The notes under the pieces were generated by a model. The model did not search any database. It had not been told where the DNA came from and saw nothing but the letters and a program-made list of their open reading frames with translations. Below, one piece after another: positions 1 to 8,518 of a stretch of 64,000 bases of DNA (position 1 is the stretch's first letter; every line of letters begins with the position of its first letter). Source of the stretch: an uncultured Roseateles sp. Its GTDB lineage: Bacteria; Pseudomonadota; Gammaproteobacteria; Burkholderiales; Burkholderiaceae_C. The stretch is taken from assembly GCF_945956965.1 (NCBI RefSeq), contig NZ_CAMFJS010000003.1:62001-126000 (forward strand), given 5' to 3'. A program made the position numbers and the translations under genes.

Positions 1-1
1 A

Positions 2-778
2 CGCGGACTCAAAGAGAACGAAGGTCTCAACGATGAGCAATACCTGGATGGCGAACGCTATTACGGGGCGGAAAAGGACGGCGTCTTCAAGCGACCGGAC
101 AACGGCAAGGAATACGTCAAGGGTCACAACGGTGTCTTCATGTCACGTTATGTGCGGCGCGAACTCAATCAATACGACATTACCGCCCTGGGGCCGGACG
201 ACGAGCGCAAAGATCTGAGCTCCACGGGCATCAGCACGCACTCGCAGGTTGACATCGGGCGCAAGAAGCCGCGCCTTTACGGCGATGCCAGCAAGCTGGG
301 GCAAGCCCTCGGCACGCCGGAGCGCGAGTTTTTGCAGCAAAGCTATGGCGGCGGCGGCAATCAGTTCGCCTTCAGCCACACGGCCACCCAGCACCCGATT
401 TTGAGCAATGACCATCTCAATTTCGGTGTCAAAGGCAGAAAGGACACCGACACCACGCCTCATGCTCGCATCGTCACGGATCTCTCCAAACTCAATCCGG
501 AGCACCGCCGCGCGCAGTGGGCCATGGCGCCCGAGGAAGAAGGCGGTCACATCATCCGCCGCCCCGAGACCGACTTCGACGAAGAATGGATGAAAGCCCG
601 GCGCAGCAAGGTCATCCAAAGCGGCTACCGCAACAAGGAAGTGTTGAGCTCCACCATTCCGGCAGAGGCCGTGGTGGCGCTTGAAAATGGCTGGGAAACA
701 GGCGATTACGCGGGCGGGGTGTCCGCCGCCGGGCAGTGGTTTGGCGGTATCAAGAAGGACAAGGAAAAAGTCATCTGA
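2..778 (+). CDS. Partial CDS: C-terminal part of a possible toxin/effector (5' end outside window)
   Basis: The frame is open from the first complete codon of the window to the stop at 776-778, so about 258 residues of a longer protein are visible. The internal ATG at 140 is not a likely start because the frame continues upstream with the same character. I recognise no family with certainty. The charged, Gly/Asn-rich sequence ends with a segment reading EVLSSTIPAEAV followed by a short tail. That pattern recalls the last strand and helix of ADP-ribosyltransferase-like toxins, but no complete catalytic triad can be assigned. The DUF4157 gene starts 25 bp downstream, so the two probably form one operon. 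DUF4157 proteins often accompany polymorphic or contractile-injection effectors. Effector role is inferred from context only. Confidence 0.6.
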   Translation, partial: RGLKENEGLNDEQYLDGERYYGAEKDGVFKRPDNGKEYVKGHNGVFMSRYVRRELNQYDITALGPDDERKDLSSTGISTHSQVDIGRKKPRLYGDASKLGQALGTPEREFLQQSYGGGGNQFAFSHTATQHPILSNDHLNFGVKGRKDTDTTPHARIVTDLSKLNPEHRRAQWAMAPEEEGGHIIRRPETDFDEEWMKARRSKVIQSGYRNKEVLSSTIPAEAVVALENGWETGDYAGGVSAAGQWFGGIKKDKEKVI

Positions 779-803
779 TCCTTTCACTCTCGGGAGCAGC
801 AGC

Positions 804-1775
804 ATGAAAACACGCGTCAAGCATGAACCTCCTCATCAGCACAGCCAGGCGAGCGCGCCAGCCTCACGCGGCCCGGCCCTGGCCAGCGAAGCCGTCGACC
901 GCAGTTCACGGCAAAGCACCCAGCGCCAGACGATGGCACAACTCAAGGCCGCCGCACCAACCGGTCATGGCAGCGCGCTGCCAGCCCTGCTGGCCAGTGG
1001 CATCAGCCAGCTGAGTGGCGTGGATTTGGGCGCCGTCAAAGTGCATCGCAATTCCGCCAAGCCGGCGCAACTCAATGCCCTGGCCTATGCCCAGGGGCAG
1101 GACATTCACCTGGGGCCCGGCCAAGAGCAGCACTTGCCTCATGAGGCTTGGCACTTGGTGCAGCAAGCGCAGGGCCGGGTGAGCTCAACCCGGCAGCTCA
1201 AAGGCACCAATATCAACGACGATGTGGCGCTTGAGCGCGAAGCCGATCAAATGGGCGAACGCGCCCTGCAGCAGGCCAGCGGCGCCCACGAAAGCGGCTG
1301 CGCTTGCGGCAGTTGCCAAAGCCCGAATTTCAGCGCATTGACACCTAGCGCGCCACAGCAAAAGGCGACGCAGCTGATGTGCGACCGTGGACATGCTTTC
1401 CACAACAACGGCCCTTGCCCGGATGGCGACATTTTGGATCGCACCCAAGAGCTAGGCGTCAAGCTGGGCAACAAGCACAAGGCAAGTTCAAAAAAGCGTG
1501 GCGTCAGCAAGTCCACGACAAAGGTTCAAGAGCGCATCGAACGCCATATCAACGCAGCCGTGCAGGGAAATCCGTCCAAGGCGAGCTATGGAGGTCGTAA
1601 CGGACAGAACCTGCTTTGGGAGGTGGCGCGAGCAACCAAAGCCAAGCAAGCACTCCGAGGCCCCAGGCGCATACTCCAGCACCCCGGAGGTGGCGGCGAG
1701 GATGATCCCTTGGATCTCTTTGAAGACGGCCGAGGAAACCACTCCGATACCGATTCGGAGTCCGACTCGGAGTAG
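804..1775 (+). CDS. DUF4157 domain protein with HEXXH motif (injection-system-associated)
   Basis: This 323-residue protein carries a DUF4157 (putative metallopeptidase) domain at about residues 60-150. The zinc-site motif is HEAWH (H113, E114, H117) followed by LVQQ. A downstream ALEREAD segment (E144-D148) has the acidic residues expected for the third ligand region. A Cys cluster (C166, C168, C171) and further Cys near 193 and 205 follow. The C-terminal half is basic and unrecognised, and the last 30 residues are a very acidic D/S/E tail. ATG 804 is preferred over the longer frame from 681 because that frame overlaps the upstream gene. DUF4157 proteins are known companions or cargo of extracellular contractile injection systems and polymorphic toxins; the target here is unknown. 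No phage-tail-like structural gene is visible. Confidence 0.8.
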   Translation: MKTRVKHEPPHQHSQASAPASRGPALASEAVDRSSRQSTQRQTMAQLKAAAPTGHGSALPALLASGISQLSGVDLGAVKVHRNSAKPAQLNALAYAQGQDIHLGPGQEQHLPHEAWHLVQQAQGRVSSTRQLKGTNINDDVALEREADQMGERALQQASGAHESGCACGSCQSPNFSALTPSAPQQKATQLMCDRGHAFHNNGPCPDGDILDRTQELGVKLGNKHKASSKKRGVSKSTTKVQERIERHINAAVQGNPSKASYGGRNGQNLLWEVARATKAKQALRGPRRILQHPGGGGEDDPLDLFEDGRGNHSDTDSESDSE

Positions 1776-1786
1776 GCCTCTGGCGC

Positions 1787-2494
1787 TTAAGCCTTAAGCG
1801 TCTTCATCGGCTCAGCCAAGGCATCCAAGCTCTGCCCCTGCGCCGCAAGCAATTTCTCCAGCGCCGGCAGCAAAGGACCCAATTTTTCCTCCAGCGCATC
1901 GCGCACCGTGTCCACAAAGACCTGGGTCTGGCGTTCGATCTCGATATTGAGCGCGGCGCCCTCGGCCTTCTCGCCGAAGGTGGTGGCTCGCAAGGTTTCG
2001 GGGATGAGCCAGACTTCGAACCAGCCGGCCTTGCGGTCGGCCTCGGCCACCGTCAGGCTGGCGCCGTTGATGGCGATATAGCCCTTGCTGAAGATGTAGC
2101 GCATCCAGGGTGCGGGCACTTGAATGCGCAGCACATGGTTGTTCTCGGGGCGGCGGATGCTGGCCAGGGTGGCCATGAAGTCCACATGGCCGGACAAGGG
2201 GTGGCCACCGATCTCGGCGCCGTCGCGGGCGGCGCGCTCCACATTGATGCGGCTGCCCAGTTGCAAGCCGGCCAAGGTGGTGAGGGCCAGGCTTTGCTGC
2301 ATCACATCGAACTCGGCCTGGTTGGCGTCAACAAGCCGGGTGACGGTCAAGCAAACGCCGTCGCAGGCCACGCTGGCGCCGATTTCCAGCCCCTCGCAAA
2401 AGCCCGGCGCGAAGGCCAGGGTGAAGCTGCGCAGACCGGGTCGGTCAGTGAGGGCCGCGACCTGCGCGATGCCTTGAACAATGCCTGTGAACAT
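1787..2494 (-). CDS. ribE: Riboflavin synthase, alpha subunit
   Basis: This enzyme dismutates two 6,7-dimethyl-8-ribityllumazine molecules to riboflavin plus the pyrimidine precursor, the last step of riboflavin synthesis. The N-terminus MFTGIVQGIAQV is the family signature. Two tandem lumazine-binding repeats cover about residues 1-97 and 98-200. At 235 residues it is slightly longer than usual (about 200-220) because of a helical tail. E. coli nomenclature calls this gene ribC. No FMN riboswitch fits upstream, since only 38 bp separate it from amtB on the same strand, so it may be read from the amtB promoter. The stop codon lies inside a small inverted repeat at 1784-1800. Confidence 0.95.
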   Translation of the reverse strand: MFTGIVQGIAQVAALTDRPGLRSFTLAFAPGFCEGLEIGASVACDGVCLTVTRLVDANQAEFDVMQQSLALTTLAGLQLGSRINVERAARDGAEIGGHPLSGHVDFMATLASIRRPENNHVLRIQVPAPWMRYIFSKGYIAINGASLTVAEADRKAGWFEVWLIPETLRATTFGEKAEGAALNIEIERQTQVFVDTVRDALEEKLGPLLPALEKLLAAQGQSLDALAEPMKTLKA

Positions 2495-2532
2495 GGGGAG
2501 AACGACGCCAGAACGAAAACAAGGCGCCGAGC

Positions 2533-3735
2533 TTACCAGCTGACCTCACGCTCGGGCGTGGCGCCGATCTTGTGGATGGACAGGTCGGCACCGTCAAACT
2601 CTTCTTCCTGGCTCAGGCGAATGCCGACGAAGCGCTTCAAAGCCCCGTAGACCAACAAGCCACCGAGCGAAGCCCAGACGACGCCCATCGCCGTGCCGAT
2701 CAACTGCGCCATCAGGCTGACGCCGCCGATGCCGCCCGCCCAGCTGCTGCCGAAGATGCCGCAGGCGATGCCGCCCCAGGCGCCGCACAAGCCATGCAGA
2801 GGCCACACGCCCAACACATCGTCGATCTTCCAGCGGTTCTGCGTGAGCGTAAACATCTGCACAAAGATGATGCCGGCCACCGCGCCCACCACGAGGGCGC
2901 CCACCGGGTGCATCAGATCAGAACCGGCGCACACGGCCACCAGGCCGGCCAGCGGGCCGTTGTAGGCGAATCCAGGGTCATTGCGTCCGGCCCAGGTAGC
3001 GGCCAGCGTGCCGCCCACCATGGCCATCAAGCTGTTCACGGCGACCAGGCCGGAGATCTTGTCCAAGGTCTGCGCGCTCATCACATTGAAGCCGAACCAA
3101 CCCACCGCCAGGACCCAGGCACCCAGAGCCAGAAATGGAATGCTGCTGGGCGGATGCGCGCTGATGGCGCCGTCCTTTTTGTAGCGATTCATGCGCGGGC
3201 CCAGCAGCAGCACGGCCGCCAGGCCGATCCAGCCACCCACGGCGTGCACCACCACACTGCCGGCAAAGTCGTGGAACTCCGCGCCAAAGCTGGCCTTGAG
3301 CCAGGCTTGCACGCCAAAGGCCTGGTTCCAGGCCACGCTCTCAAACAAGGGATAGACCAGGCCGACGATGACCGCCGTGGCCATCAGCTGCGGGCCGAAT
3401 CGCGCACGCTCCGCAATGCCACCGGACACGATAGCCGGAATGGCCGCCGCGAAGGTCAGCAGAAAGAAGAACTTGACCAGCTCATAGCCGTTCTTGGCCG
3501 CCAGGCTCTCGGCACCGGTGAAGAAATGCGTGCCATAAGCCACGCCATAGCCGACCAGGAAATACGCCACGGTGGAGACCGAGAAGTCCACCAAGATTTT
3601 CACCAGGGCATTGACCTGGTTCTTCTTGCGCACGGTGCCCAGCTCCAGAAAGGCGAAGCCTGCGTGCATGGCCAGCACCATGATGGCGCCGAGCAAAATA
3701 AATAGCGCATTCGCGCCTTGACTGAGGGTCTCCAT
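2533..3735 (-). CDS. amtB: Ammonium transporter (Amt family)
   Basis: This inner-membrane trimeric ammonium channel has 400 residues and about 11 membrane segments. The twin pore histidines are visible in VVVHAVGGW and WPLHGLCGAWGG, and the conserved GGIAERARF loop is present. I chose ATG 3735 (METLSQGANALF) because the longer frame back to 3927 encodes a Cys/Arg-rich stretch unlike Amt proteins. There is no PII gene (glnK) next to it, unlike the usual glnK-amtB operon; a PII gene elsewhere is presumed. A candidate sigma-54 promoter and an NtrC-type palindrome lie upstream, so nitrogen-limitation control is likely. ribE follows 38 bp downstream. Confidence 0.95.
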   Translation of the reverse strand: METLSQGANALFILLGAIMVLAMHAGFAFLELGTVRKKNQVNALVKILVDFSVSTVAYFLVGYGVAYGTHFFTGAESLAAKNGYELVKFFFLLTFAAAIPAIVSGGIAERARFGPQLMATAVIVGLVYPLFESVAWNQAFGVQAWLKASFGAEFHDFAGSVVVHAVGGWIGLAAVLLLGPRMNRYKKDGAISAHPPSSIPFLALGAWVLAVGWFGFNVMSAQTLDKISGLVAVNSLMAMVGGTLAATWAGRNDPGFAYNGPLAGLVAVCAGSDLMHPVGALVVGAVAGIIFVQMFTLTQNRWKIDDVLGVWPLHGLCGAWGGIACGIFGSSWAGGIGGVSLMAQLIGTAMGVVWASLGGLLVYGALKRFVGIRLSQEEEFDGADLSIHKIGATPEREVSW

Positions 3736-3855
3736 GAAGCTGCGTGGCCTTTTCTCTCGTCTCGCTTTAAAGGAAAGACCCCGCACCGGCGCAGCACATG
3801 GGGCAAGAACTGCCGCAGCCAACGCACCAAGGACGGGATCCACCGCACCGAAACA

Positions 3856-3870
3856 GCAAGAACAATGCCC
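3856..3870 (-). promoter_or_regulatory. Candidate sigma-54 (-24/-12) promoter for amtB
   Basis: On the minus strand the bases read GGGCATT-GTTC-TTGC. GG and GC are separated by the canonical 12 bp, and the -12 TTGC is exact; the consensus is TGGCACG-N4-TTGC. The predicted start point is about 3845, giving a leader of about 110 nt before amtB. The -24 half is imperfect, so support rests on spacing, orientation and the upstream NtrC-like site. Confidence 0.5.
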
Positions 3871-3929
3871 ACATTGGCGCAGGGCATGGCCGCAGGCTTG
3901 CACGCCAATCGCACCAATATGTAGCACTT

Positions 3930-3946
3930 TGCACGAAAACAGTGCC
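3930..3946 (-). promoter_or_regulatory. Candidate NtrC-binding palindrome upstream of amtB
   Basis: The site contains GCAC-N7-GTGC (3931-3934 and 3942-3945), matching the NtrC consensus TGCACC-N5-GGTGCA at its core bases. It lies about 90 bp upstream of the predicted sigma-54 start point, a normal enhancer distance. I found only one good site. Confidence 0.5.
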
Positions 3947-4011
3947 GTCGCGCCTCAGAGTGGAGCGGTGCGGCACTCGGGCCAAGGCGGCCCGCTCAGA
4001 GGCGCATAGAC

Positions 4012-4365
4012 TCAGATGTATTGCGCGAACAATTCCGGCTTGAAGCTCAGGCTCAAACGACCATCGGCCCATTCCACGATGGGGCGCTTGATCACGCTGG
4101 GCTGGGCCAGCATCAAGGCCAGAGCGCTGGCGGCGTCCACCACAGCGGCCTTCTCGGCCTCATCCAACTTGCGCCAGGTGGTGCCGGCGCGGTTGATGAC
4201 ATCCTCCCAGCCCAGCTCGGCCAGCCAGCGCTTCGCCTGCTCGACCGGCACGCCGGCTTTCTTGAAATCATGGAACTCAAAGGCCTGACCCTGCTCGGTC
4301 AGCCAGGTGCGCGCCCGCTTGACGGTGTCGCAGTTGGGTATGCCGTAAACAATAATTGTCTTCAT
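4012..4365 (-). CDS. ArsC/Spx-family reductase-like protein (YffB type)
   Basis: This small thioredoxin-fold protein (117 residues) starts MKTIIVYGIPNCDTVKRA. The single Cys in the GIPNCDT loop is the family active-site position. The C-terminal KRPIVEW segment is the substrate-loop region shared with ArsC and Spx. Members are annotated as ArsC-family reductases, possibly glutathione-dependent, but a true arsenate role is not shown, and there are no ars genes nearby. It is transcribed away from aat, which starts 73 bp beyond on the other strand. Confidence 0.85.
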   Translation of the reverse strand: MKTIIVYGIPNCDTVKRARTWLTEQGQAFEFHDFKKAGVPVEQAKRWLAELGWEDVINRAGTTWRKLDEAEKAAVVDAASALALMLAQPSVIKRPIVEWADGRLSLSFKPELFAQYI

Positions 4366-4438
4366 GCTGCCAGTTTAGGGCAGGCCGTGGCGCCAGCCGG
4401 GCCGCCTGCCCGCTGCCAACCGCTACCATGCAGGCAAG

Positions 4439-5194
4439 ATGATTGACTGGCTTGACGACTCCACCCTGAGCTTCCCGCCCAGCAGCCGCGCGCTGGGGCC
4501 GGATTCCGACGCGCCTGGCCTGCTGGCCGCCGGTGGCGACCTCCGCCCCTCGCGCCTGCGCGCAGCCTATTCACAAGGCATCTTCCCCTGGTACGGGCCA
4601 GGTCAGCCGCCGCTGTGGTGGGCGCCCGATCCGCGCATGGTTTTGCAGACGGCCAACTTCAAACTCTCGCGCTCGCTGCGCAAGACGCTGAGCCATTTTG
4701 TGCGCGCGACCGATTGTGAGATTCGCGTCGACAGCGCCCTGCCCGAGGTGCTGGCCGCCTGTGCCGAGGCGCCACGCGAAGGCCAGTCGGGCACCTGGAT
4801 CCTGCCCGAGATGCAAGCCGCCTATCTGGCCTGGGCCCAGCAAGACGGCTGTGTGCACAGCATTGAGACCTGGATGGACGGCGAGTTGGTGGGCGGCCTC
4901 TACGGCGTCAACCTGGGCCGTATGTTCTTTGGTGAGTCAATGTTCATGCGGCGCAGCGATGCCTCAAAAATCGCCTTAGCCGCGCTGATTTGCTTGTGCC
5001 GGGAATATGGCATTGCCTGGATTGACTGCCAGCAAAACACCCGCCACCTGGCCTCCATGGGTGCGGCCGAAGTGCCACGGCCAGTCTTCGAGGCCCATTT
5101 GGCCCAGGTCTGCCCGCAAGCCGCACCTGCCGCTTGGCACTATCATCCCGCCCTGTGGACCCAGCTCGGCGGCAGCTTTGCCGACGAGTTCTAA
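4439..5194 (+). CDS. aat: Leucyl/phenylalanyl-tRNA--protein transferase
   Basis: This enzyme transfers Leu or Phe from tRNA to the N-terminus of proteins starting with Lys or Arg, making N-degrons for ClpS/ClpAP. The 251-residue length is typical. The diagnostic block GLLAAGGDL...YSQGIFPWY lies at residues 27-52 and is followed by [10 protein letters not shown]. The C-terminal [16 protein letters not shown] segment is also conserved. It is paired with bpt 28 bp downstream on the same strand; together they form the two-branch N-end-rule tagging module common in betaproteobacteria. Confidence 0.96.
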   Translation: MIDWLDDSTLSFPPSSRALGPDSDAPGLLAAGGDLRPSRLRAAYSQGIFPWYGPGQPPLWWAPDPRMVLQTANFKLSRSLRKTLSHFVRATDCEIRVDSALPEVLAACAEAPREGQSGTWILPEMQAAYLAWAQQDGCVHSIETWMDGELVGGLYGVNLGRMFFGESMFMRRSDASKIALAALICLCREYGIAWIDCQQNTRHLASMGAAEVPRPVFEAHLAQVCPQAAPAAWHYHPALWTQLGGSFADEF

Positions 5195-5222
5195 GGCCCC
5201 AACGCCACTGACCCGCCACGCC

Positions 5223-5957
5223 GTGACCTACCCCAAGGATCTCCCGCTCGCCAAGCTGCAGTTTTATGCCACTGCAACCTACCCCTGCAGCTATCTGCCG
5301 GGGCGGCAGGCGCGCTCGCAAGTGGCAACGCCCAGTCATCTGATCCACGCCGACGCCTACTCGGGCTTGGTCTCCGCCGGCTTTCGGCGCAGCGGCTTGT
5401 TCACCTACCGGCCGCATTGCGATGGCTGCAAGGCCTGCGTGCCCATGCGCATCCCGGTGCAAGACTTCCGCCCCACTCGCAGCCAGCGGCGCGCCTGGAC
5501 CCAACATCAAAACCTGCAAGCCCGGGTGCTGCGCTTGGGCTATAGCCAAGAACATTACGAGCTCTATCTGCGCTACCAGACCGGCCGCCACTCCGGCGGC
5601 GGCATGGACAACGACAGCGTGGACCAATACACCCAGTTCCTGCTGCAAAGCCGCATCAACTCGCGCCTAGTGGAATTCCGCGAGCTGCAGGCCGACGGCA
5701 GCAGCGCGCTCAAGATGGTGTCGATTCTGGACATCCTCAGCGACGGCTTGTCGGCGGTATACACCTTCTACGAGCCCGATGAAAACGCCAGTTATGGCAC
5801 TTACAACGTGATGTGGCAGATCCGCCAAGCCAAGGACTTGCAGCTCTCCCACCTCTACCTGGGCTACTGGATCGCCGAAAGCCCCAAGATGGCTTACAAG
5901 GCAAAGTACCGCCCGCACCAGCTGCGCCTGGATGGGCAGTGGGTGCAGCAGGACTGA
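5223..5957 (+). CDS. bpt: Aspartate/glutamate leucyltransferase (Bpt)
   Basis: This leucyl-tRNA-protein transferase adds Leu to N-terminal Asp or Glu; it was formerly called arginyltransferase (Ate) by homology. I chose the GTG start at 5223 because the product then begins with the family N-terminus [21 protein letters not shown] longer frame from 5007 would overlap most of the aat 3' end. The 244-residue protein has the conserved cysteine cluster C66-x2-C69-x2-C72 (CDGCKACVP). It is the downstream gene of the aat-bpt operon. Confidence 0.95.
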   Translation: MTYPKDLPLAKLQFYATATYPCSYLPGRQARSQVATPSHLIHADAYSGLVSAGFRRSGLFTYRPHCDGCKACVPMRIPVQDFRPTRSQRRAWTQHQNLQARVLRLGYSQEHYELYLRYQTGRHSGGGMDNDSVDQYTQFLLQSRINSRLVEFRELQADGSSALKMVSILDILSDGLSAVYTFYEPDENASYGTYNVMWQIRQAKDLQLSHLYLGYWIAESPKMAYKAKYRPHQLRLDGQWVQQD

Positions 5958-5963
5958 AAGCAA

Positions 5964-5981
5964 CCGAGCCGATTCGCTCGG
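5964..5981 (+). terminator. Short hairpin after bpt
   Basis: The stem CCGAGC/GCTCGG has a 6-nt loop between bpt and the convergent antiporter gene. There is no U-tract, so it is only a weak candidate terminator that could serve both strands. Confidence 0.3.
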
Positions 5982-6017
5982 GGCTCAGTCATTCAGTTGC
6001 TCTGGTCTTTCAAACGC

Positions 6018-7301
6018 TCAAAGGTATTTGAAAGCCGCAGCCGCCACCAAGGTCGGCAAGAAGGCCGCCATCAGCAAGCCTAGGGGATGAACGGTCTGGC
6101 GATCGAAATGCGGCCGCAGCACGGCAATGCCCGCCGGGTTGGGCGCGTTGGCGATGATGGTCAAACCGCCGCCCGTCACAGCACCCGCCACCAGCGCGTA
6201 CTTGAAGCCCTCTGAGAGCCCTTCCACCAAGGAGCCCAGATAGGTCAGCGCCGCGTTGTCGGTCACTGCGGTCAAGAGCGTGGCGCCGTAGAACACGGCC
6301 TCGCTGCTCATGCTCATCAAGACGGGCTGCAACCACCATTGCTGCTGACCACCCAGCACCACCAAGCCAGCCAGGAAGAACGCCACCAACAAGCCCTCAC
6401 GCAGGATCAGCCGGTCTTGATGATGCTGGTAAGCCTTGGCCACGCCAAGGAAAAACAGGAACAAGCCCATGAACACCGCCGGATGATGCGCGAACAGCAC
6501 CACGCCGGCCAGGAACATCAGGTGCACCAGCACCAAGCTCTTGGGCACCGGCGGCGCATCGGTGGCCGCGGATTCTTGCAAGGGCAGGCGTGCCAATTCC
6601 TTGCCGAAGAGCAGGACCACGCCGGCGGTATTCACCACAATCGCCACCGCCGCCTTCCAGCCGAAGGTGTTCAGCATGAAACTGCTGTCCCAGCCCCATT
6701 TGCCCGCCACCATCAAGACCGGCGGCGCGGCAAACGAGGTCAGCGTGCCGCCGATCGAGATGTTGACGAACAGCACGCCCAGCGTGGCGTACTTCAAGCG
6801 TGTTGAGATCGGCCGAGCGAAGAAGTTTTCTGCCAGCATCAGCGCGGCCAGCGTCATGGCCGCCGGCTCGGTGATGAAGGAGCCCAGCAAGGGCACCAGC
6901 ACCAAGACCAGCACATACATGCCCACGCTGCCCGGCAGGGGCAGGCCGCGCGCAATCAGGCGCACGAGTGCCATGGCGGACTGAATGATGGGCCGCGTCC
7001 CTGCGATCACCATGATGGCGAACACAAACATCGGCTCGGTGAAATTGCGGCTTTCGATATAGGTGATGGCCTGATGCTCGCCCTGCACGGCAAACATGAA
7101 GAGCATCAGTACCATGGCCCAGAAGCCGAACACCACCTCGACCTCGCCCAGCAAATGCCACAAGCCCGCATGGCGGGGCCGGCTGTGCGCCAGGTTCTCA
7201 AAAAACTTGGTGGAAAAAGTGTGAATCAGCGCAATGCCGAACACGATGGCGGCGAACACCTCGGTGGCGTGGCTGGCAATGGCGGGAGGAATCTGGAACA
7301 T
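6018..7301 (-). CDS. Putative Na+/H+ antiporter (Na_H_antiport_3 family)
   Basis: This 427-residue protein has about 12 hydrophobic segments and begins MFQIPPAIASHATEVF. The blocks SFITEPAAMTLAALML, NISIGGTLTSFAAPPVLMVA and TLLTAVTDNAALTYLGSL match the putative sodium/proton antiporter family related to the NhaD/ArsB superfamily. The conserved TDNAALT and SIGGTLTSFAAPP motifs probably form the ion path. Substrate is inferred from family. The downstream neighbour (bpt) is convergent. Upstream, 110 bp separate it from the ExoD gene on the same strand. Confidence 0.85.
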   Translation of the reverse strand: MFQIPPAIASHATEVFAAIVFGIALIHTFSTKFFENLAHSRPRHAGLWHLLGEVEVVFGFWAMVLMLFMFAVQGEHQAITYIESRNFTEPMFVFAIMVIAGTRPIIQSAMALVRLIARGLPLPGSVGMYVLVLVLVPLLGSFITEPAAMTLAALMLAENFFARPISTRLKYATLGVLFVNISIGGTLTSFAAPPVLMVAGKWGWDSSFMLNTFGWKAAVAIVVNTAGVVLLFGKELARLPLQESAATDAPPVPKSLVLVHLMFLAGVVLFAHHPAVFMGLFLFFLGVAKAYQHHQDRLILREGLLVAFFLAGLVVLGGQQQWWLQPVLMSMSSEAVFYGATLLTAVTDNAALTYLGSLVEGLSEGFKYALVAGAVTGGGLTIIANAPNPAGIAVLRPHFDRQTVHPLGLLMAAFLPTLVAAAAFKYL

Positions 7302-7372
7302 GCTCGCTCAAAACTAGCGAGGCGGCCCGACCTTCGCTGTACACCTGCCGAGCCGCCCTCTGCCGCTCAAGC

Positions 7373-7398
7373 ACCCGGCGGCAGTTTAACCGCCGGGT
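7373..7398 (-). terminator. Hairpin downstream of exoD-like gene
   Basis: A perfect 9-bp stem ACCCGGCGG/CCGCCGGGT has an 8-nt loop just after the stop of the ExoD gene (minus strand). No U-tract follows, so it could be an RNA 3' stabiliser or a Rho-assisted terminator rather than a classic intrinsic terminator. Confidence 0.4.
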
Positions 7399-7410
7399 AT
7401 CCAGACATGC

Positions 7411-8091
7411 TCAGAACAAGACGCCGAACTCCAGCCCGGTCCAGCGCGTCAGCCAAGCCACACCGCGCTGCGCCACATCCACCAACACATGGCCCATCAT
7501 CAGCGCGAATGCAAAGGCGCCCGAGCCCACCACCGCCGCCGCCAGCAAGGCCAAGCCATCGCGGAACATCCAACCCAGGCTCAGCAGCACCAGGCTGATG
7601 CTGGGCAACACATTGCCAAAGGGCAGAGGCAGCAAGATCAGCAGGCCCATCAAAGCGATCCACAAGCGCCAACCCTTGTGGGTGCGGCGATGGCTGGCCC
7701 AATGCCAACGCGCCTTCATCAAACGGTCCGACAAGCCATACATCCAGGCCAGAAAATTCAAGCAGCGGCGTGACCACACCGCATTCAGGCGCACCCGGCT
7801 CAGCCGCTCGGGCACGATGCGCTCATCCAGCGCCGTGCTCCAGCGCCAGGCCAAGGCAAAGATCACAAAGCTCAGCAGCGTACCCACCCCGGCCAGGGGC
7901 ATCACACTCAGCACCGCCATCAGCAGCAAGAGCACAGCCGCAGACGCTTCACCGTGCAGGCGCAGCAAATCGGGCAGGGACAGATCGCGCACGCCGCCCA
8001 AGACCTTGGCCTCGGCAGGCGCGGCCGCCGCGTGATCGTGAAGATGCTCCTGCGCGGCGCGACGAAAGGACTCAGCCAGTTGTTTAGACAT
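7411..8091 (-). CDS. ExoD-family exopolysaccharide synthesis membrane protein
   Basis: The 226-residue protein has a polar N-terminal segment (about residues 1-45) followed by four or five membrane helices. The pattern DLLRLHGEASAAVLLLLMAVLSVMP...GVGTLLSF is typical of ExoD. ExoD of Sinorhizobium affects exopolysaccharide production and alkaline tolerance, but its biochemical role is unresolved. It probably forms a two-gene operon with the small membrane protein that ends 25 bp upstream of its start. Confidence 0.85.
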   Translation of the reverse strand: MSKQLAESFRRAAQEHLHDHAAAAPAEAKVLGGVRDLSLPDLLRLHGEASAAVLLLLMAVLSVMPLAGVGTLLSFVIFALAWRWSTALDERIVPERLSRVRLNAVWSRRCLNFLAWMYGLSDRLMKARWHWASHRRTHKGWRLWIALMGLLILLPLPFGNVLPSISLVLLSLGWMFRDGLALLAAAVVGSGAFAFALMMGHVLVDVAQRGVAWLTRWTGLEFGVLF

Positions 8092-8116
8092 GGGCTAACT
8101 AACTTCTTCGCATGGA

Positions 8117-8518
8117 TCAGATGCCGGCTTGCTGGCGCAACTGCTGCACGCTGGGCACACGGCCCAGCAGCAAATGGGCCGCACCGGCCAAGACCAACAT
8201 CACCACCAGGCCGAAGAGCCACAGCAGCCAAATCAAAGGTTCCAACCAGCCCATCGCCGAACCCAGCAATGGCAGCACATCGCGCGCACTGTTGAGCAAC
8301 CACAGCACGCCTTCTTGGGCCAGCTTGACGGTGGCCGGGTCAATCCACAGCGCCAGGGCCGGTGGCAAGGGCATGGTGGCGGCGGCCGTGCCCAACTGCT
8401 CCGCCTGACCCGAGGCGAGCAGGCCGGCAGCCCATTCGCTGACCGTCACGAACAAGAGCGCTGCACCGGTCCACAGCGCGGCCAGCAAGGCAAAAACAAT
8501 CCAAACGGCAATCTTCAT
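8117..8518 (-). CDS. Small membrane protein, unknown function
   Basis: The 133-residue product starts MKIAVWIVFALLAALWTGAAL. There is one N-terminal membrane segment (about residues 3-27) and a strong second one near 92-117. The middle contains a PPALALWIDPATVKLAQ stretch that looks like a periplasmic loop. I chose the start at 8518 because the longer frame to 8899 encodes low-complexity Arg/Ser sequence. A start at ATG 8542 (MQHLQSHP...) is possible. I recognise no named family. The 25-bp spacing to the ExoD gene suggests co-transcription. Confidence 0.7.
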   Translation of the reverse strand: MKIAVWIVFALLAALWTGAALLFVTVSEWAAGLLASGQAEQLGTAAATMPLPPALALWIDPATVKLAQEGVLWLLNSARDVLPLLGSAMGWLEPLIWLLWLFGLVVMLVLAGAAHLLLGRVPSVQQLRQQAGI

